Numbered from the stretch's first letter, positions 24,466-35,880 are shown. The stretch is 64,000 nt of DNA from Proales similis (GCA_019059635.1 JAGVRJ010000007.1:1426001-1490000); one strand, 5' to 3'. Translations and numbers: made by a program. Notes: a model not told the origin generated them from the letters alone.

Positions 24466-27400
24466 TCATTGATTCTCTCTCACGATAACAGGGGGTGCAT
24501 TTTCCTCATTTCCTGTTTGACCTTCAAAATCCTCATCATCAATATTAATGGCACTCTGATTTTGGTACACTATTTGGGAAGACCTTTGCATAAAAGTTAT
24601 AAATTTCAAATAATTAATTTTTCAAATAAAACTCATTTACTTCACAAAGTTGATGTTTCCTTTGTTTTTTACAAAATTGGCCTCACTTTCACCTTGGGCG
24701 GATATTGCCTCAGCCTCTAGGACCTTCATGTCATCTGATAGTTCTAAGCATGATAATTTTTAAGTCTATTAATGTGACTCGTATAATATTTAGAAATAAT
24801 AATTCACTCGAATTTTCAAGATTATCGGTAGACTGTTGCATCGAATTTTGTTGCTGTTGGGAAAGCATTTGTGGTGTAAGAAAATTAAATTGAACATTGT
24901 ATGTCGCTTGAACAGATCTTTTGATTCGTAGCATCTCTCTAACTGTGTCTTCGTTTCCGTGGGCTATCTCAAATTCTTTCCATGTTTGCCAAAACTCTTG
25001 ATTAGTCTTATAATTGGTTTAAGAATATTTTAGTTAATAGGAAAAGTGCCCAATTTTTTAAACCTTTGGATCACAAAGCTGGGAGCAATGAGCATATATT
25101 GCTCTGGCACGATCAATTTCTCCGAGTTTTCGCTCCATATCTGCGTAGCGAATACACATTTCCCTTTATTTCGAAAAGCTTGCTTAAATGTAAAAAATAT
25201 GAGAAAAAGATCGTAATTTACTTGACTTGGTGATCTGGTAACTCATCAATAGCTTTTTCAAATATTTCTCTAGTTGCCGTTACACCTTTCATAGATGCGA
25301 CTTGTTTGATGTAAATGTTATATACCTGACAAATAAAGGAAATATTAGTTTGTTGTCAGCTAAAAAACTTAGAACTACAAACTTCGTATCGTTCTTCAGG
25401 TAAAACTGACTCGGTGGCTCGTTCATAGATCTTGATTGCTCGTTTAGCTAGCCCATGATTTTCCTCTAGTTTGGCGTAAAGAATGTAAATTGCTTAATAA
25501 ATATTCAAAGTAGTTAATAATCAGTTTTGTGTAAAAATTTTTAATAAACAGACCTTTAGCGAACTTTTGGGGCATTTCTTCGATGCATTGTTCAAATAGA
25601 TCACGAAGACGTTCAATTTTCGAGCCTCCATACCGAGCAATAAATTTTGTCAAGTATTTGAGCCAAATATCATAAACACTAGGCCATTTAAATATTGATA
25701 AACCTTTTTCGTAGACCTTAAAGAAATGTCAGAAGTCTTTAACATAAGCCCATTTTTGAAAAAAAATCAAATTTTTACTTTGAAGGCTTCTTCAAAGTAA
25801 TTGTTCTCTTCAAGAAAAAAACCATAATTTATGACTATTTGAGGTGTCGCAATTCTTAAATCGATAATGTTTTCATAGACATTTTTGGTGGACTTAAAAA
25901 AGGTTATTAGTCTCGTCAAAATATTAATGGATTCTTTACTTACCTCAAAAGTGCCGAAGCTTTCTTCCAAGTCTGCTCGCATCGACCAAAGCTTGAGAGA
26001 TTTGAAAAGCCTTTCCTGAACTCGAGTTTCTGAATCGAAATAGTCTATGCGTCTTTTTTTCGGAATTAAGGTTGCCCTCCGGATTACATCTAAAGCTTTT
26101 GAGGAATCGCTTATAGAAAAAGGATAGGTTAGCTGGTTACTTATTCATCAAACTTTTTTTATTAAATACCTGTTTTTAAGTTCAAACTCAGCCCATCGGC
26201 ACCAAACATTTGCCAATTCATCCACGTTTTTAAAATCTGATTCTATTGCTTTCCCAAATACAATCCTAGCATTTTCAATTTGTGAATTTTTCTCATAATA
26301 AGCAGCGAATTCACACCAAAGTAAATGAAATCTTCCCATGGCTTGTTTAGGGTCAACAGTCTGAATAGCTTCAGTAAAAGTATCAACAATCTCTGTGGGT
26401 TTGTCTTCTAAAAGTTGAACCCGTTTAAGCCACTCGGCTATATTATGAGGATTTTGCCGCAAAAGAACTTTGTTAAGAAGCAACGGTCGGCGATCAATTA
26501 GAAACTCTAGACGTGCAAGACGAATCTCCAGTTCAAGATCACCTTCAAGAAAGGTTGAAATAATAAACATCTTTTTCAGATAGCTTGACAGTTACCGTCT
26601 TCGTCTAAGCCGTGTTTATTGGCTGATTCCATAAGATTTGAAATGAGGCTCTCTTCAAACATTGAATAGGCATCAAATATTTGGGTAAAATCGCGAACAG
26701 TCTTAACTTTCAACATTCCTTCTTCATAGATATCCCGAGCCTTATTTTGAGAAGATGATGACTTATGATTTGCGAAATTTGCTCAAATTTTCAAACTCAC
26801 TCTTTCAAAATTTCCCAAACCGATGAAATATGAAGCAAGCAAATTCCACAATTGTCCGATCTGATCAACGTATAGTTGAATACCTTGTCGGAGAATTGAC
26901 TCCACTTTAATTGCTTTCACTTTTCCGGGATTTTTTGATATCATTTCACAAAGTTCATGCCATAACTTGATTATTATTATATTGTTAAAGTTTTTATGCT
27001 AAAAGTTTTCTTTTTGAATTGTTTGCACCTACCTGATATTTTGACTTCCCATATTTTGAGTGAAACTGTTCGTCATTCAAAATCTTTAAATACGTTTGGG
27101 CGCTTTCATCAATAAGACCAATTCTAAGAAGATACGCTGCATGATCTTCAGCGTCTTGTGGAGCCAATTTTGCATATCGTTTATAGACTTTTACACCGGT
27201 GTCAGGAATATTAAAAGTGTCAATCAGACGTAAATAAATTGGCCATATTCGGCTATGTTGCGTAACGGGAAGCGAGCGAAGGGCTCGGTCACATGTCCTT
27301 CTTGCTCGGGTAACAAGGCATTGTTCGAGTAAAAACTCACAGTAATCACTCCAAATCCTGGGCATCTAAAGAAAGACTAAATAAACGAGCTGAAAATCAA

Positions 27401-27771
27401 GAATTATGAAAGAGTTATAATTTACCTTGTTCATAAAAGTAAGTGCCCGTTCATAAGCATCATTGACCTCATCAAACTCAGGGTCATCAATACGCCTAAG
27501 TTTAACATTCACACGTCTTAGTTTTAAGTACGCATGCCAAATTTTGTAGCTATTGGAAAGTAAATCTTTTTGTTAAAAATATAAAATTTAGCTGAAGGAG
27601 CATTTACCTAGTAGGAAGTTGCTTTAGGGCTCTTTCGTATATCAAATATACTACAATCCAGTTGGAGCAGTTTTTAGACTTGTGTTCGATGTAACGGGAC
27701 CAGGATTTTATTGAAAACTGGTTGCGGATACAGTCTTCTTCATATGGCAGATCTTCCTCGCTGAAAATCAT
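24466..27771 (-). CDS. XAB2: Pre-mRNA splicing factor SYF1/XAB2
   Basis: About thirteen exons with short introns. The start is at 27771 ([19 protein letters not shown]) and the TGA stop at 24466-24468. Nearly the whole protein is HAT (half-a-TPR) repeats: [96 protein letters not shown] and [23 protein letters not shown] are visible in order. The C-terminal acidic region is short ([17 protein letters not shown]). SYF1/XAB2 is a scaffold of the NineTeen-related (IBC) complex of the spliceosome and in mammals also acts in transcription-coupled repair. It is complete and has no obvious breaks. Confidence 0.95.
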
Positions 27772-28152
27772 TTTTTCTATAAATGAATGTTCAATGGTGA
27801 TCAGTTGAAGCTTATAAGTAGTTTGCTATAATGTCTAACATAATTTTATTATTATTCGAAGTAAACCCCCGAAACCCCCAGCTTTGGATAAAAAATGAGC
27901 TCAAACTCAGATATGTAAAATAGCTAAAATTCTATTTTAGTAACCGGTTGATCTTGTTAAACAACGATAATAGACATCACTATTAAAGCTAAAATCCCAC
28001 AAGTGCGTTAAGCTAAGAATGCTAAGGTTACTTGAAATGTTACTTTGAAAGTTAAGTTGGGTTTGTTTCGCATCTAGAAGTATCTTAAAACAACGCGGTT
28101 GAACACTTATTTGTGGTGAAAACAGTTGAGGGAGGTTATAAGTCCTCAAACA
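27772..28152. other. Divergent promoter region, XAB2 / TIMM8
   Basis: 381 bp between the XAB2 start (-) and the TIMM8 start (+). A 70-codon minus-strand frame at 27937-28149 shows no recognisable pattern. Likely a shared bidirectional promoter. Confidence 0.5.
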
Positions 28153-28444
28153 ATGAGTTCATTAAGTAATGATGCTGAAATGCAGCGGCTAATGGCCCAA
28201 CAGGAACTCTACCATAATGTAAGAAAATTTGGGAATTGGGAAGTATTTTTGTTTAAAGTATAATCAACGATCAAAGATAAAACGTATTCAAAGTATTTGC
28301 TGGGACAAGTGCATGACAGAAAGAGCAGAAGGCAGCCTCTCATCACGCCAGGAGTCATGCCTTTCTTTTTGTGCCGACCGTTTTGTTGATTCGGTAATAA
28401 TTGGCACGAACCGTTTAAACCAGCGATTAGCCGGCTCACAGTAA
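28153..28444 (+). CDS. TIMM8: Small mitochondrial import chaperone Tim8
   Basis: Two exons, 28153-28218 and 28259-28444, with a 40-bp GT-AG intron at a codon boundary (AAT|TAT). The protein is about 83 aa, starting MSSLSNDAEMQRLMAQQ. It has the twin CX3C motifs of small Tim proteins, CWDKC and CLSFC, with DRFVDS after the second; the ICWDKCM context is closest to Tim8 rather than Tim9, 10 or 13. Tim8-Tim13 hexamers guide hydrophobic precursors across the intermembrane space. VMA21 follows on the same strand about 100 bp downstream. Confidence 0.88.
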
Positions 28445-28543
28445 AATGGAAAATAAACCGGGGATGAGATTCCTATTTTGAAACTTTGTTATGAAGCCTT
28501 AAAAAGTTTCACAATTGTTGTTTTAAATTATGAGCGAAATCAA

Positions 28544-28899
28544 ATGCCTTTTTTTAGAATGCGAGATCATACTGTGGAAGAAATGCAGGCGGGGGAAGAT
28601 CGGCGCCTCGGGCAAGTTTTCAGGACCATGCTGGGGTTTACCACCCTTATGGTTCTTGGACCTATATCGAGCTATTTTTTAAGCAAAAAATATGTATTTG
28701 AAAGTAAGACTCGTATTTTCAACTTTGATTTTATTCTTTAAAAAATCGAATTCCAGATTATCTAAAAGTAGGCGATGACCTAAGCTACATATACTCAGCT
28801 GTCACAGCGATTGTAGTTGTTCATTTGATATTGGGCGCATTTATTTATACTGCGTGGAAGGACGCAGCCGCGGAAGTTCATCGAAAAAAGACACAATAA
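28544..28899 (+). CDS. VMA21: V-ATPase assembly factor VMA21
   Basis: Two exons, 28544-28703 and 28757-28899, with a 53-bp intron; the split codon AA|AT... joins in frame. The product is 100 aa, the usual size. Two membrane helices are visible (FRTMLGFTTLMVLGPISSYF and IYSAVTAIVVVHLILGAFIY), separated by a short loop with NYLKVGDD, and the tail is basic. VMA21 chaperones assembly of the V0 sector in the ER. The upstream in-frame stretch from 28478 is probably 5' UTR. Confidence 0.9.
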
Positions 28900-29069
28900 A
28901 CTATTTAATTCCGATAGCTAATTTCAATTAATTCGATTTGTTCTTTTGTAGCATATCTAAGATTGTGCTCAAAAATAAAAGTCTAAAATATTGCCTTTTG
29001 ACCGATCTGAGAACCCTCGAATTTTAAAAATTAATTAATTACAAGTTATATATTGGTTTTCAAATTAGA

Positions 29070-31055
29070 ATGAATACTTTTTCCCTCAACCTTGAATTGG
29101 ACTGTTCGGATCACCTAACAATAGAGTCTCATTTAATCATATCATTGCTTCTATTTTGTCGATCAAGCGAAAGTCATATAAAATGCTTTTGCATCCATTC
29201 ATCAAAAGTTGATGAAATTGATTTAATAAGTCAACTTAATACCCGATACAATCATATTAAATTTGGAATCGGGAAAAATAACATAGAACTAGTTAGTGCA
29301 ACTAATAGAATTAACCAGCCTGATTGCGACACAATGCTTCCAAATTTAGTGGAGATACGCGAAAATATAATAATTGTTACTTCTGGAATTGCTTCTGTTA
29401 TTCGGTCCCTAATAAAGTATCTTCACTCGCTTCAGCCGGATCATAACTTAATTGACTTACTGGTATGAAAATTAAAGAAAAATATTGGGAAGATTTAACT
29501 TTTCCGTTTTTTCATGGAAGGGCTACAAGGGCAACTGTCTCAAAGCACCTGCCGAAATATCCGAATGGACCTACATGTGCGAGATATCGAGTATCGAACT
29601 ATGCCGAGGGGTTGAAAACCCTGATTTGATCAGAAAACTGTTTAAAACTTTGGAAGAAAATTTGAACAAGCCAATATGCCTTGCAAATAGACCACGGCGA
29701 ATAAATCGAATACGAGATCAAAGTTTGAACAAAAATCGCCGCTTTCTTGAAGACTATTTCATGACTATCGCTGACTTAATAATCTTCTTTTCAATTTCAC
29801 ATCTAATTCATCATTACAATTATTTACGTGCAAAAATATCAATCGAATATCAATGTTTAAATTTGTGGTATTTATCAATGCTCGACGAAATGAATATGCA
29901 TGAAACAATTGATTTCTATGATAATTTCTTCTCAAAAGCCAATCAAAACATCAGATTATCAGGGAAATCTTTAATTTATAACCAATCAAAGGAAGGATTT
30001 TTATTGAAACCGAGAAATATGTAAGTAAAATATTTTAAAAATAAAAAAGTAGAAACAAAAATAAGGTTCCGAAGAATGAAAGCCAAGAATATTGATATTT
30101 CAATAAATTTTCTAACGGAGGAAGTACGAAAAAATGTTTGGGACAATTCAGGAATAACGGTCCCATTCGATATAAAAAAATATCCATATGATCAAATAAG
30201 AATTGACTGGAAAATTCTCCCTAAATTAGTAGATCCAGCGGAAGGTAATTGTCGAATTATCTTTTTAAAACTAAATAACCGTTTTTAAAGGAGGTTTAAC
30301 GGCTAAACGTGCTGAACATAAAAGACAACAGATTGAAAATTTTGATTTTATATTGAGAAATTATATCGTAAAAACTGGGTCAGATAAAGCAGTTATAGTT
30401 GATTTCTGCTCTGGAGGAGGTCACTTAGGAATATTTTTGGCTTTTCGCTATCCTAATTGTAAAATCAAATTGATTGAAAACAAAGAAGAGTCACTCCTTA
30501 GATCTATAAAACGAATACGAGATCTTGGCTTAAGGAACTGTATTGCCTACAAGGTAAAAAAATTCATCTTTATTACATCCTTAAAATATATTTGTTATTT
30601 TGAAAAAAAAGGGAAATCTTAACAATTTTAAAGGAGCGTTTGACATAGGAGTTGCAATTCATTCTTGCGGTTCCTTAACAGATCAAATAATCGAGAAATG
30701 CGCGAATGTTGGCGCTTTAACTTTAATTGCCCCTTGTTGCTACGGTTCCATAAAAGCGACAGATGTGATTAGATATCCGAGAAGTAATGTCTTAAGGCAA
30801 GCACTTGAAAACGTTGCAAGAATTGATCCAAAGTGGGACATAGATATGAGCTATCAGAAACTAATTAATTTTGCAGATAGAACGGAAATAAACGCCGGAT
30901 TTGAAGAGATTGCTAAACAATGCATGTCAATTGTAGACACAGATAGACTCCTCTACATGCAAGAAAAGAAGAGTTATGATTGTAGTCTTTTAAGGATGCA
31001 ACCTGAACAATGCACTACAAAAAATAATATCCTTTTCGCAAAAATCAGGATTTAG
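29070..31055 (+). CDS. GSTCD: GSTCD-like protein (GST C-terminal plus methyltransferase domain)
   Basis: At least five exons: 29070-about 29462, about 29492-30022, 30066-30244, 30292-30554 and 30632-31055. The central GST-C-like region has WKGYKGNCLKAPAEISEWTY. The C-terminal Rossmann methyltransferase region shows VDFCSGGGHLGIFLA (SAM motif I), LIENKEESLLRSIKR, FDIGVAIHSCGSLTD, APCCYGSI and NFADRTE, ending LFAKIRI. Vertebrate GSTCD has the same order; its substrate is not established. The exon 1-2 joint is odd: the only GT-AG pair I see (29463-29492, 30 bp) does not keep frame, so either the intron is non-canonical or the sequence has an indel there. Confidence 0.87.
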
Positions 31056-31297
31056 AAAAAAAGAAAGAAAATTCAATCGAATAAAAACCAAAAATTCCAT
31101 AAAAACTTTTGGAGTTATAGAGACGGTTATTCGAAGAAAAAGATTAAAAACTAGATTGAGGAGATGGGTGCAGTGTTAAAAGCAGTGTAGTGCAGTGTAA
31201 AAAAGTTAATTTATTTACAGTCAAAAAACAAATAATATTGGATTGGATCCATCATTATGCAGAGAGATATGAATATGTTACGTGCGCTAAGTAAAAC

Positions 31298-31460
31298 CGT
31301 GCGTTAAGACTAACGCACGTGCATTAGAGCTAACGCACGGCCCGAGCGTGCACCAAGTAAAATGATAATAATTTTAATTAGCGACCGTGCATTAACGCTT
31401 AACGCACGTCGATATCGTACATTAAGACTAACGCACGCTCGTCCCGTGCGTTAAGTAAAA
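31298..31460. repeat. Subterminal palindrome array of Ginger element
   Basis: The motif GTGCGTTA or GTGCATTA and its complement TAACGCAC are arranged as inverted pairs with about 4-nt spacers, e.g. GTGCGTTA-AGAC-TAACGCAC, GTGCATTA-GAGC-TAACGCAC, GTGCATTA-ACGCT-TAACGCAC and GTACATTA-AGAC-TAACGCAC. The array is only at the end downstream of the transposase stop codon; the right end has just the TIR. Probable transposase-binding sites. Confidence 0.75.
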
Positions 31461-31561
31461 TAACCAAAAGAAACTTCAAATTTCGATTTATCTCATTTAA
31501 ATTATGAATTTAAGTTTATATTATGAATATTGAACGAAATATTAAATATTGAAATTACAAA

Positions 31562-33320
31562 TTACAAATTTTTACATAAGGAATTAGCGCCCTTATGGCA
31601 TCTCGAGTTGCACAGAATGCCAGCCTTCTTACATGTGCAATTTTTAGTACAGTCTTTTGTACAATTGCACTTCACTACGCCTTGGCCTCCTAAACACGAC
31701 GCCTTTCCAGCTGCTTCACGAAGGCAGATCGACTTCGAAAAGTCAACCCATTCTTTTGAATGAATTTTCTGTTTCGAAATGTCGAAGTCTGTGCGCGGGA
31801 AGAAGCCTTTGAGAACGCCATGATTGCAGCCAAGCTGGTACATATCCTCGCGGATATCTAAAACCACGGCTAGTAGGTTGGCAGGTGTAGAAGGCCCTCG
31901 GTCAACCTTTGGTATTGACACCAAAACGTTGTCATCAATTGCAGCCATCGACAGAACTTGTTCAGCCCTCCGTACCATTCGCGCAGCCTGTCGCTCCATG
32001 TTCACTCGACAATCTAGCCGTGTTATTAAGATAGAGCTCTTAATTGGCGGTGGCGGTTCTTGAAGAGGCATGATTGTGTGAGCGTCGACATTTTCCGAAC
32101 AGGCTTCATCACATATGAGGCGTATCCTTGGTCGTTTTGGCTCTACAGAGGTCTCCGAGTCATCCGATCTGGTCCGAGGTTCCTCTTCGGTAACTTTCTC
32201 ATCGTTACCAATAAAGCTGGAGAGGGCTTCCTCGGTGGGTTCGATGAGCTCTTTAATCAGATCTGTAGGCAGAACAGCGCTTACTCCTATCTTAACATCG
32301 GAGCCGAATAGAGCCTTGAAGGGAACCTGATTGATGCCCGAATGATGACTCGCGTTTTTAGCCATTTGAGCAAACGGCAGGGCCCGTGTCCAGTCATTGG
32401 TGTCATGGTCTTCGCACCATCCACCGATTTTCACCTTGATGTCGCGGTTGGCTCTTTCCACACTTCCTTGAGACTGTGGGTGCCTTGGCCGACCATGGAC
32501 AATCTTCAAATCTGGCCATAACTCTTTTAGGTCCTCGACAATCTGCGCTACGAACTCCCGACCGTTGTCCGATTGCAGTATGCAAGGTGCCCCAAAGTCG
32601 ACGAAGATCCGGAACAGGTTGGTGGCCACCTCTTTAGCAGATTTCGATCTCATCGGTCGCAATATAGAATACTTGGTGAGATGGTCTTGGTAGTGAAGGA
32701 TCCACTTGTAACCGTTGACTGCTTTAGATTGCATGTCAACCAGATCTACCTGACCTCTGCTCAGGTAATCGGAGCTCAGTATCGGTTTGGTGACAAGACC
32801 GACACGGTTCTGCTTTTTTGATTTCTCCAAGCAGCGTACATAATGGTTCTTCACTACCTTAATCAGCTCGCGAGGGACATTGGCGTATTTGCGAGACACT
32901 TCCTTATCGGTGTTGTTTATTCCACCATGACCAATTCGCATGTGCGCCTCATAAATAATGTCGAATAGCTGCTAGTCGTAGGCCATGATTTTCACTTGAG
33001 ACATCCGTGCTCTTCGCTCCGAATTGTGGTCAAGTGAAAGAATAACACCTTGCTCGTCGTCATCTTGATTTGGTGCCGAGTCCTCTAAAATTTCTTTTAT
33101 CAGATACTTCCGGTCCCTGGCGTGGAAGATCTTATATTGGCGCAGCAAGGCGTATTCTTCGGGCGTTTTTGTACCGATATTTGTTCTGGCATTGAGTATC
33201 TTTTCGATGGTCGCATGATACTCATCGAGAGTAAAAAAATTTCTTCTTGTATTCGACCATAAACTTGTCGAAATGCAAGCGCATGTTGGCCTTGTTCTCG
33301 GACTCATTAATTAGGCTCAT
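31562..33320 (-). pseudogene. Ginger integrase-like transposase, KRBA2-like, interrupted
   Basis: One transposase frame from a start at 33320 (MSLINESENKANMRL) to 31562. It is broken by a one-base shift at a seven-A run (33233-33239 on +) and by a single in-frame TAG at 32972-32974. Order: N-terminal region, H2C2-type zinc finger (AHMRIGH ... YVRC), retroviral-type integrase core with D in GQVDLVDMQS, D in QSDNGREF and E in QGSVERANRD (36 residues between the last two), a linker, and a C-terminal cysteine-rich CXC-like domain (CNCTKDCTKNCTCKKAGILC). One zinc-ligand Cys of the usual CxxC appears as Tyr (codon 32840-32842). Related host-annotated genes are called KRBA2-like. Confidence 0.88.
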
Positions 33321-33579
33321 TTTAATAATAATATTTAGTTTTTTGTATTGAATTGTATTGAATATTTGAATTGAATTAAATTGTATTAAATTGAATTGAC
33401 TTAGAAAAGGGCGATTTAAACTGAATTGATCAGGAAGAATCAGAGTGTAACGACTTCTTTTATATTAGTTTCAATTTGTTTCAAGAAAACTCAAACAACT
33501 CCCGCCAACCAATTAAAAAGTTTGTTTAATTTTTATTTGTTTTACTTAGCGCACGTAACAAATACAAATTAACTATTCA

Positions 33580-33960
33580 AAGTAAAAACCTGGGTTATTG
33601 CGTATTAAGTTAGCTGAGTCTGTTCTTTTTCTCCGGATTTCTTCTATGCATTAAAATGAGGTTTCTCTCGGGTTCTTGGGTGGCTTCCTCTGTTGAAAAT
33701 TCTTTCCATTTTACTAGATACTCTTATTGTTTTCTTATTTTCATTGAATCGAGTATCAATTCAATCTTATATGATTCTTGCTCTTTTTTTCGGCGTGTAT
33801 TATTTTTTTTGGCTTGGGTGTAATGCTTGTTTGTGTCGTTCCCCTTTTTCGTCATTAGCCAATCATTTACTTTGGCTGTTTTTCTTTCGACTGTTGCTCC
33901 TCCGAAGTATTCGGGAGTCTTTTGTTGACCTTAACATATAATTAGATAACAGTTGTTTAT
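33580..33960 (-). pseudogene. Gypsy integrase C-end / chromodomain fragment
   Basis: This stretch is a diverged copy of 41,050-41,340 (both contain TTATTGCGTAT, GCTTCCTC and TTTCCATTTTACTAG on +). In the other copy this is the chromodomain after a Gypsy integrase. Here it has stops in every frame. It lies just outside the right TIR of Ginger copy 1. Confidence 0.6.
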
Positions 33961-34481
33961 TATTTTTTTGGCCGTCTTTTCGCTTTTTTCCCTCAGCACT
34001 GGAATTTGATTCTTTCCATTGTCATTAGTGTCCATTAGTTTCCATTGAAAGTGGTGATGTAAGAGAAGTGCTTTAAGGGTCATTGGTTCTCATTTGTCCA
34101 CCGATAAAATTATAAGTTTAAATTCTTCATCTTGGCTTTTTCGATGCCATATGGTTTGTAGATGCCATGAGAAGTTGACTGCGTTTCTTGGATTATTTGA
34201 GGTTCTTTTATATTAGACTATTGTTGAATTTGGTTGTTTTCAAGTACTTCAAAGTGGCTTTTCCTTCTTATATTTCGAGATATATAGGTTCATATATATT
34301 ATGACGGCTTCCGGCGTGTCCAGGCGGTTCTACCTGAAGTAAGTCTTGAAGAATGTCGTTTTGTAAAGTAACTATTTTTTATTCAGTGGGCAACTTATAA
34401 AGACAGACGAAAGCGTGCTTGTGAAAAGAGAGCACTTATTTATGGGTGAATAAGATTGATACCAAGGTCCCGTCACCAGAA
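33961..34481. other. Unassigned spacer in the transposon island
   Basis: AT-rich sequence between the Gypsy fragment and Ginger copy 2. No coding pattern; perhaps decayed retroelement sequence. Confidence 0.4.
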
Positions 34482-35880
34482 TACGTGCGTTAAGTAAAAC
34501 AGTGCGTTAGCACTTACGCAAGGCCCGCGCGTGCACTAAGAAAAATGATATTTATTTTAATGAGCGACCGTGCATTAGAACTAACGCACGTCTAGATCGT
34601 GCATTAAGACTAACGCACTAAACAACTATTAACCCAAACCGTAAAAGTAAGTAAAATAACACAAAAAAATTCAACTTTGGTTTTATGTCATTTAAATGAA
34701 AATAACAAGAGCATGAATTATCAATTTCCGAATGAATTATCATGAATATGAATTATCAAGTCCGAATTATGAATTAAATGTTCAAATTACAATTTTTTTC
34801 AAAATGAATTAGCGCCTTTATGGCATCAGAAGCTGCACAGAAAGCCAGCCTTCATACATGTGCAATTTTTATTACAGTCTTTGGTACAATTGCACTTCAC
34901 TACGCCTTGGCCCCCTTAGACACGACGCCTTTCCAGCTGCTTCACGAAGTCAGATCCACTTCGAAAAGTCCACCCATTCTCTTAAATGAATATTCTGTTT
35001 CGAAATGTCTAAGTCTGTGCGCGGGAAGTAGCCTTTGAGAACGCCATGATTGCAGCCAAGCTGGTACATATCATCCTTGATATCGAATACCACGGCGATT
35101 AAGTTGGCCGGCGTAGTAGGTCTTCGATCAAATTTTGGTATAGAAACAAGCACATTATCGTTGACTTCGGCTATGAACAATAGTCGTTCAGCTCTTCAGG
35201 TCAGGCCATATTTCTTTGCGATCCTCTACGATCTGAGCCACAAACTCCCTTCCGTTCCTCCTTAGTACAAAATATTAGGAACAGATTGATGGCTACTTCT
35301 TCGACTGATTTTGATCGCAAAGTTTTGTTTTTTTGCTTTTTCAAACATCGTATGAATTGGGTTTTTCACTCACTTGATCAACTAACAAGGAATATTCGCA
35401 TTTTTGATTGAACATTCTTTGTCGGTTTATTGAAGCAACCATGGCCAATGCGAACGTGCCTTCGTAAATGATGTGGAACATCTGTTGGTCATAGGCAATC
35501 ACTTGTAACATCCGGCCAGTTCGTTTGGAGTTTCAATCCAAGGAAAGAACGACCCCTTGTTCGCGATTCCTTGGTTATTCCTCTATTATTTATTTGATTA
35601 TATATTTCCTGTCCTAAGCGTGAAATATTTTGTATTGGCGAAGTAAGGCATACTCCTCCACCGTTTTGGTGCCTTGATTTAATCGGGCCTTGAATAGTTT
35701 TTCTATTGATGAGTGATACTCATCCGCCGTAAAAAAAATTCCTTCTTGGTTGTTTTATATTCAATAATAAACTTGTCAAAATGCTTTGTTTTCATTTTCA
35801 TTAATTCGGCTATTATAAATTATTGATTTAAATATAATTAATTGATTTGATTTGAATTTATTGTATTATATTTAATTAAA
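34482..35880 (-). mobile_element. Degenerate Ginger element (copy 2)
   Basis: The left end (from 34482, TACGTGCGTTAAGTAAAAC) matches the copy 1 TIR apart from its first three bases and is followed by the same palindromes. The CXC-domain end and linker (minus-strand frame 34950-35180, NVLVSIPKFDRR, FFPRTD-like) are well kept. The integrase core is deleted: the sequence jumps at about 35,200 to the part matching copy 1 at about 32,510. Several frameshifts follow. No right TIR is found; the right boundary is approximate. Confidence 0.75.

Larger units (their letters stand above)
31276..33560 (-). mobile_element. Near-complete Ginger-type DNA transposon (copy 1)
   Basis: The element is bounded by perfect 22-bp terminal inverted repeats, 31276-31297 (TGTTACGTGCGCTAAGTAAA and two more bases) and 33539-33560, and flanked by a 4-bp duplication AATA (31272-31275 and 33561-33564). 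TIRs beginning TGTNR, a 4-bp target duplication and a Gypsy-like integrase are the published hallmarks of Ginger elements. It encodes one interrupted integrase-type transposase on the minus strand. Palindrome arrays occupy the left end. Perfect TIRs imply a fairly recent insertion. Confidence 0.88.

Noticed and set aside
24340-24893. Plus-strand frames with hydrophobic stretches
   Set aside because: They are antisense to the last two XAB2 exons, whose minus-strand reading matches the family well.
31298-31460. CRISPR-like repeat array
   Set aside because: Repeats are short inverted pairs at a transposon end in an animal genome, with no regular spacers.
31824-32821. Several plus-strand frames inside Ginger copy 1
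   Set aside because: Mirror readings of the transposase; the minus strand carries the conserved integrase motifs.
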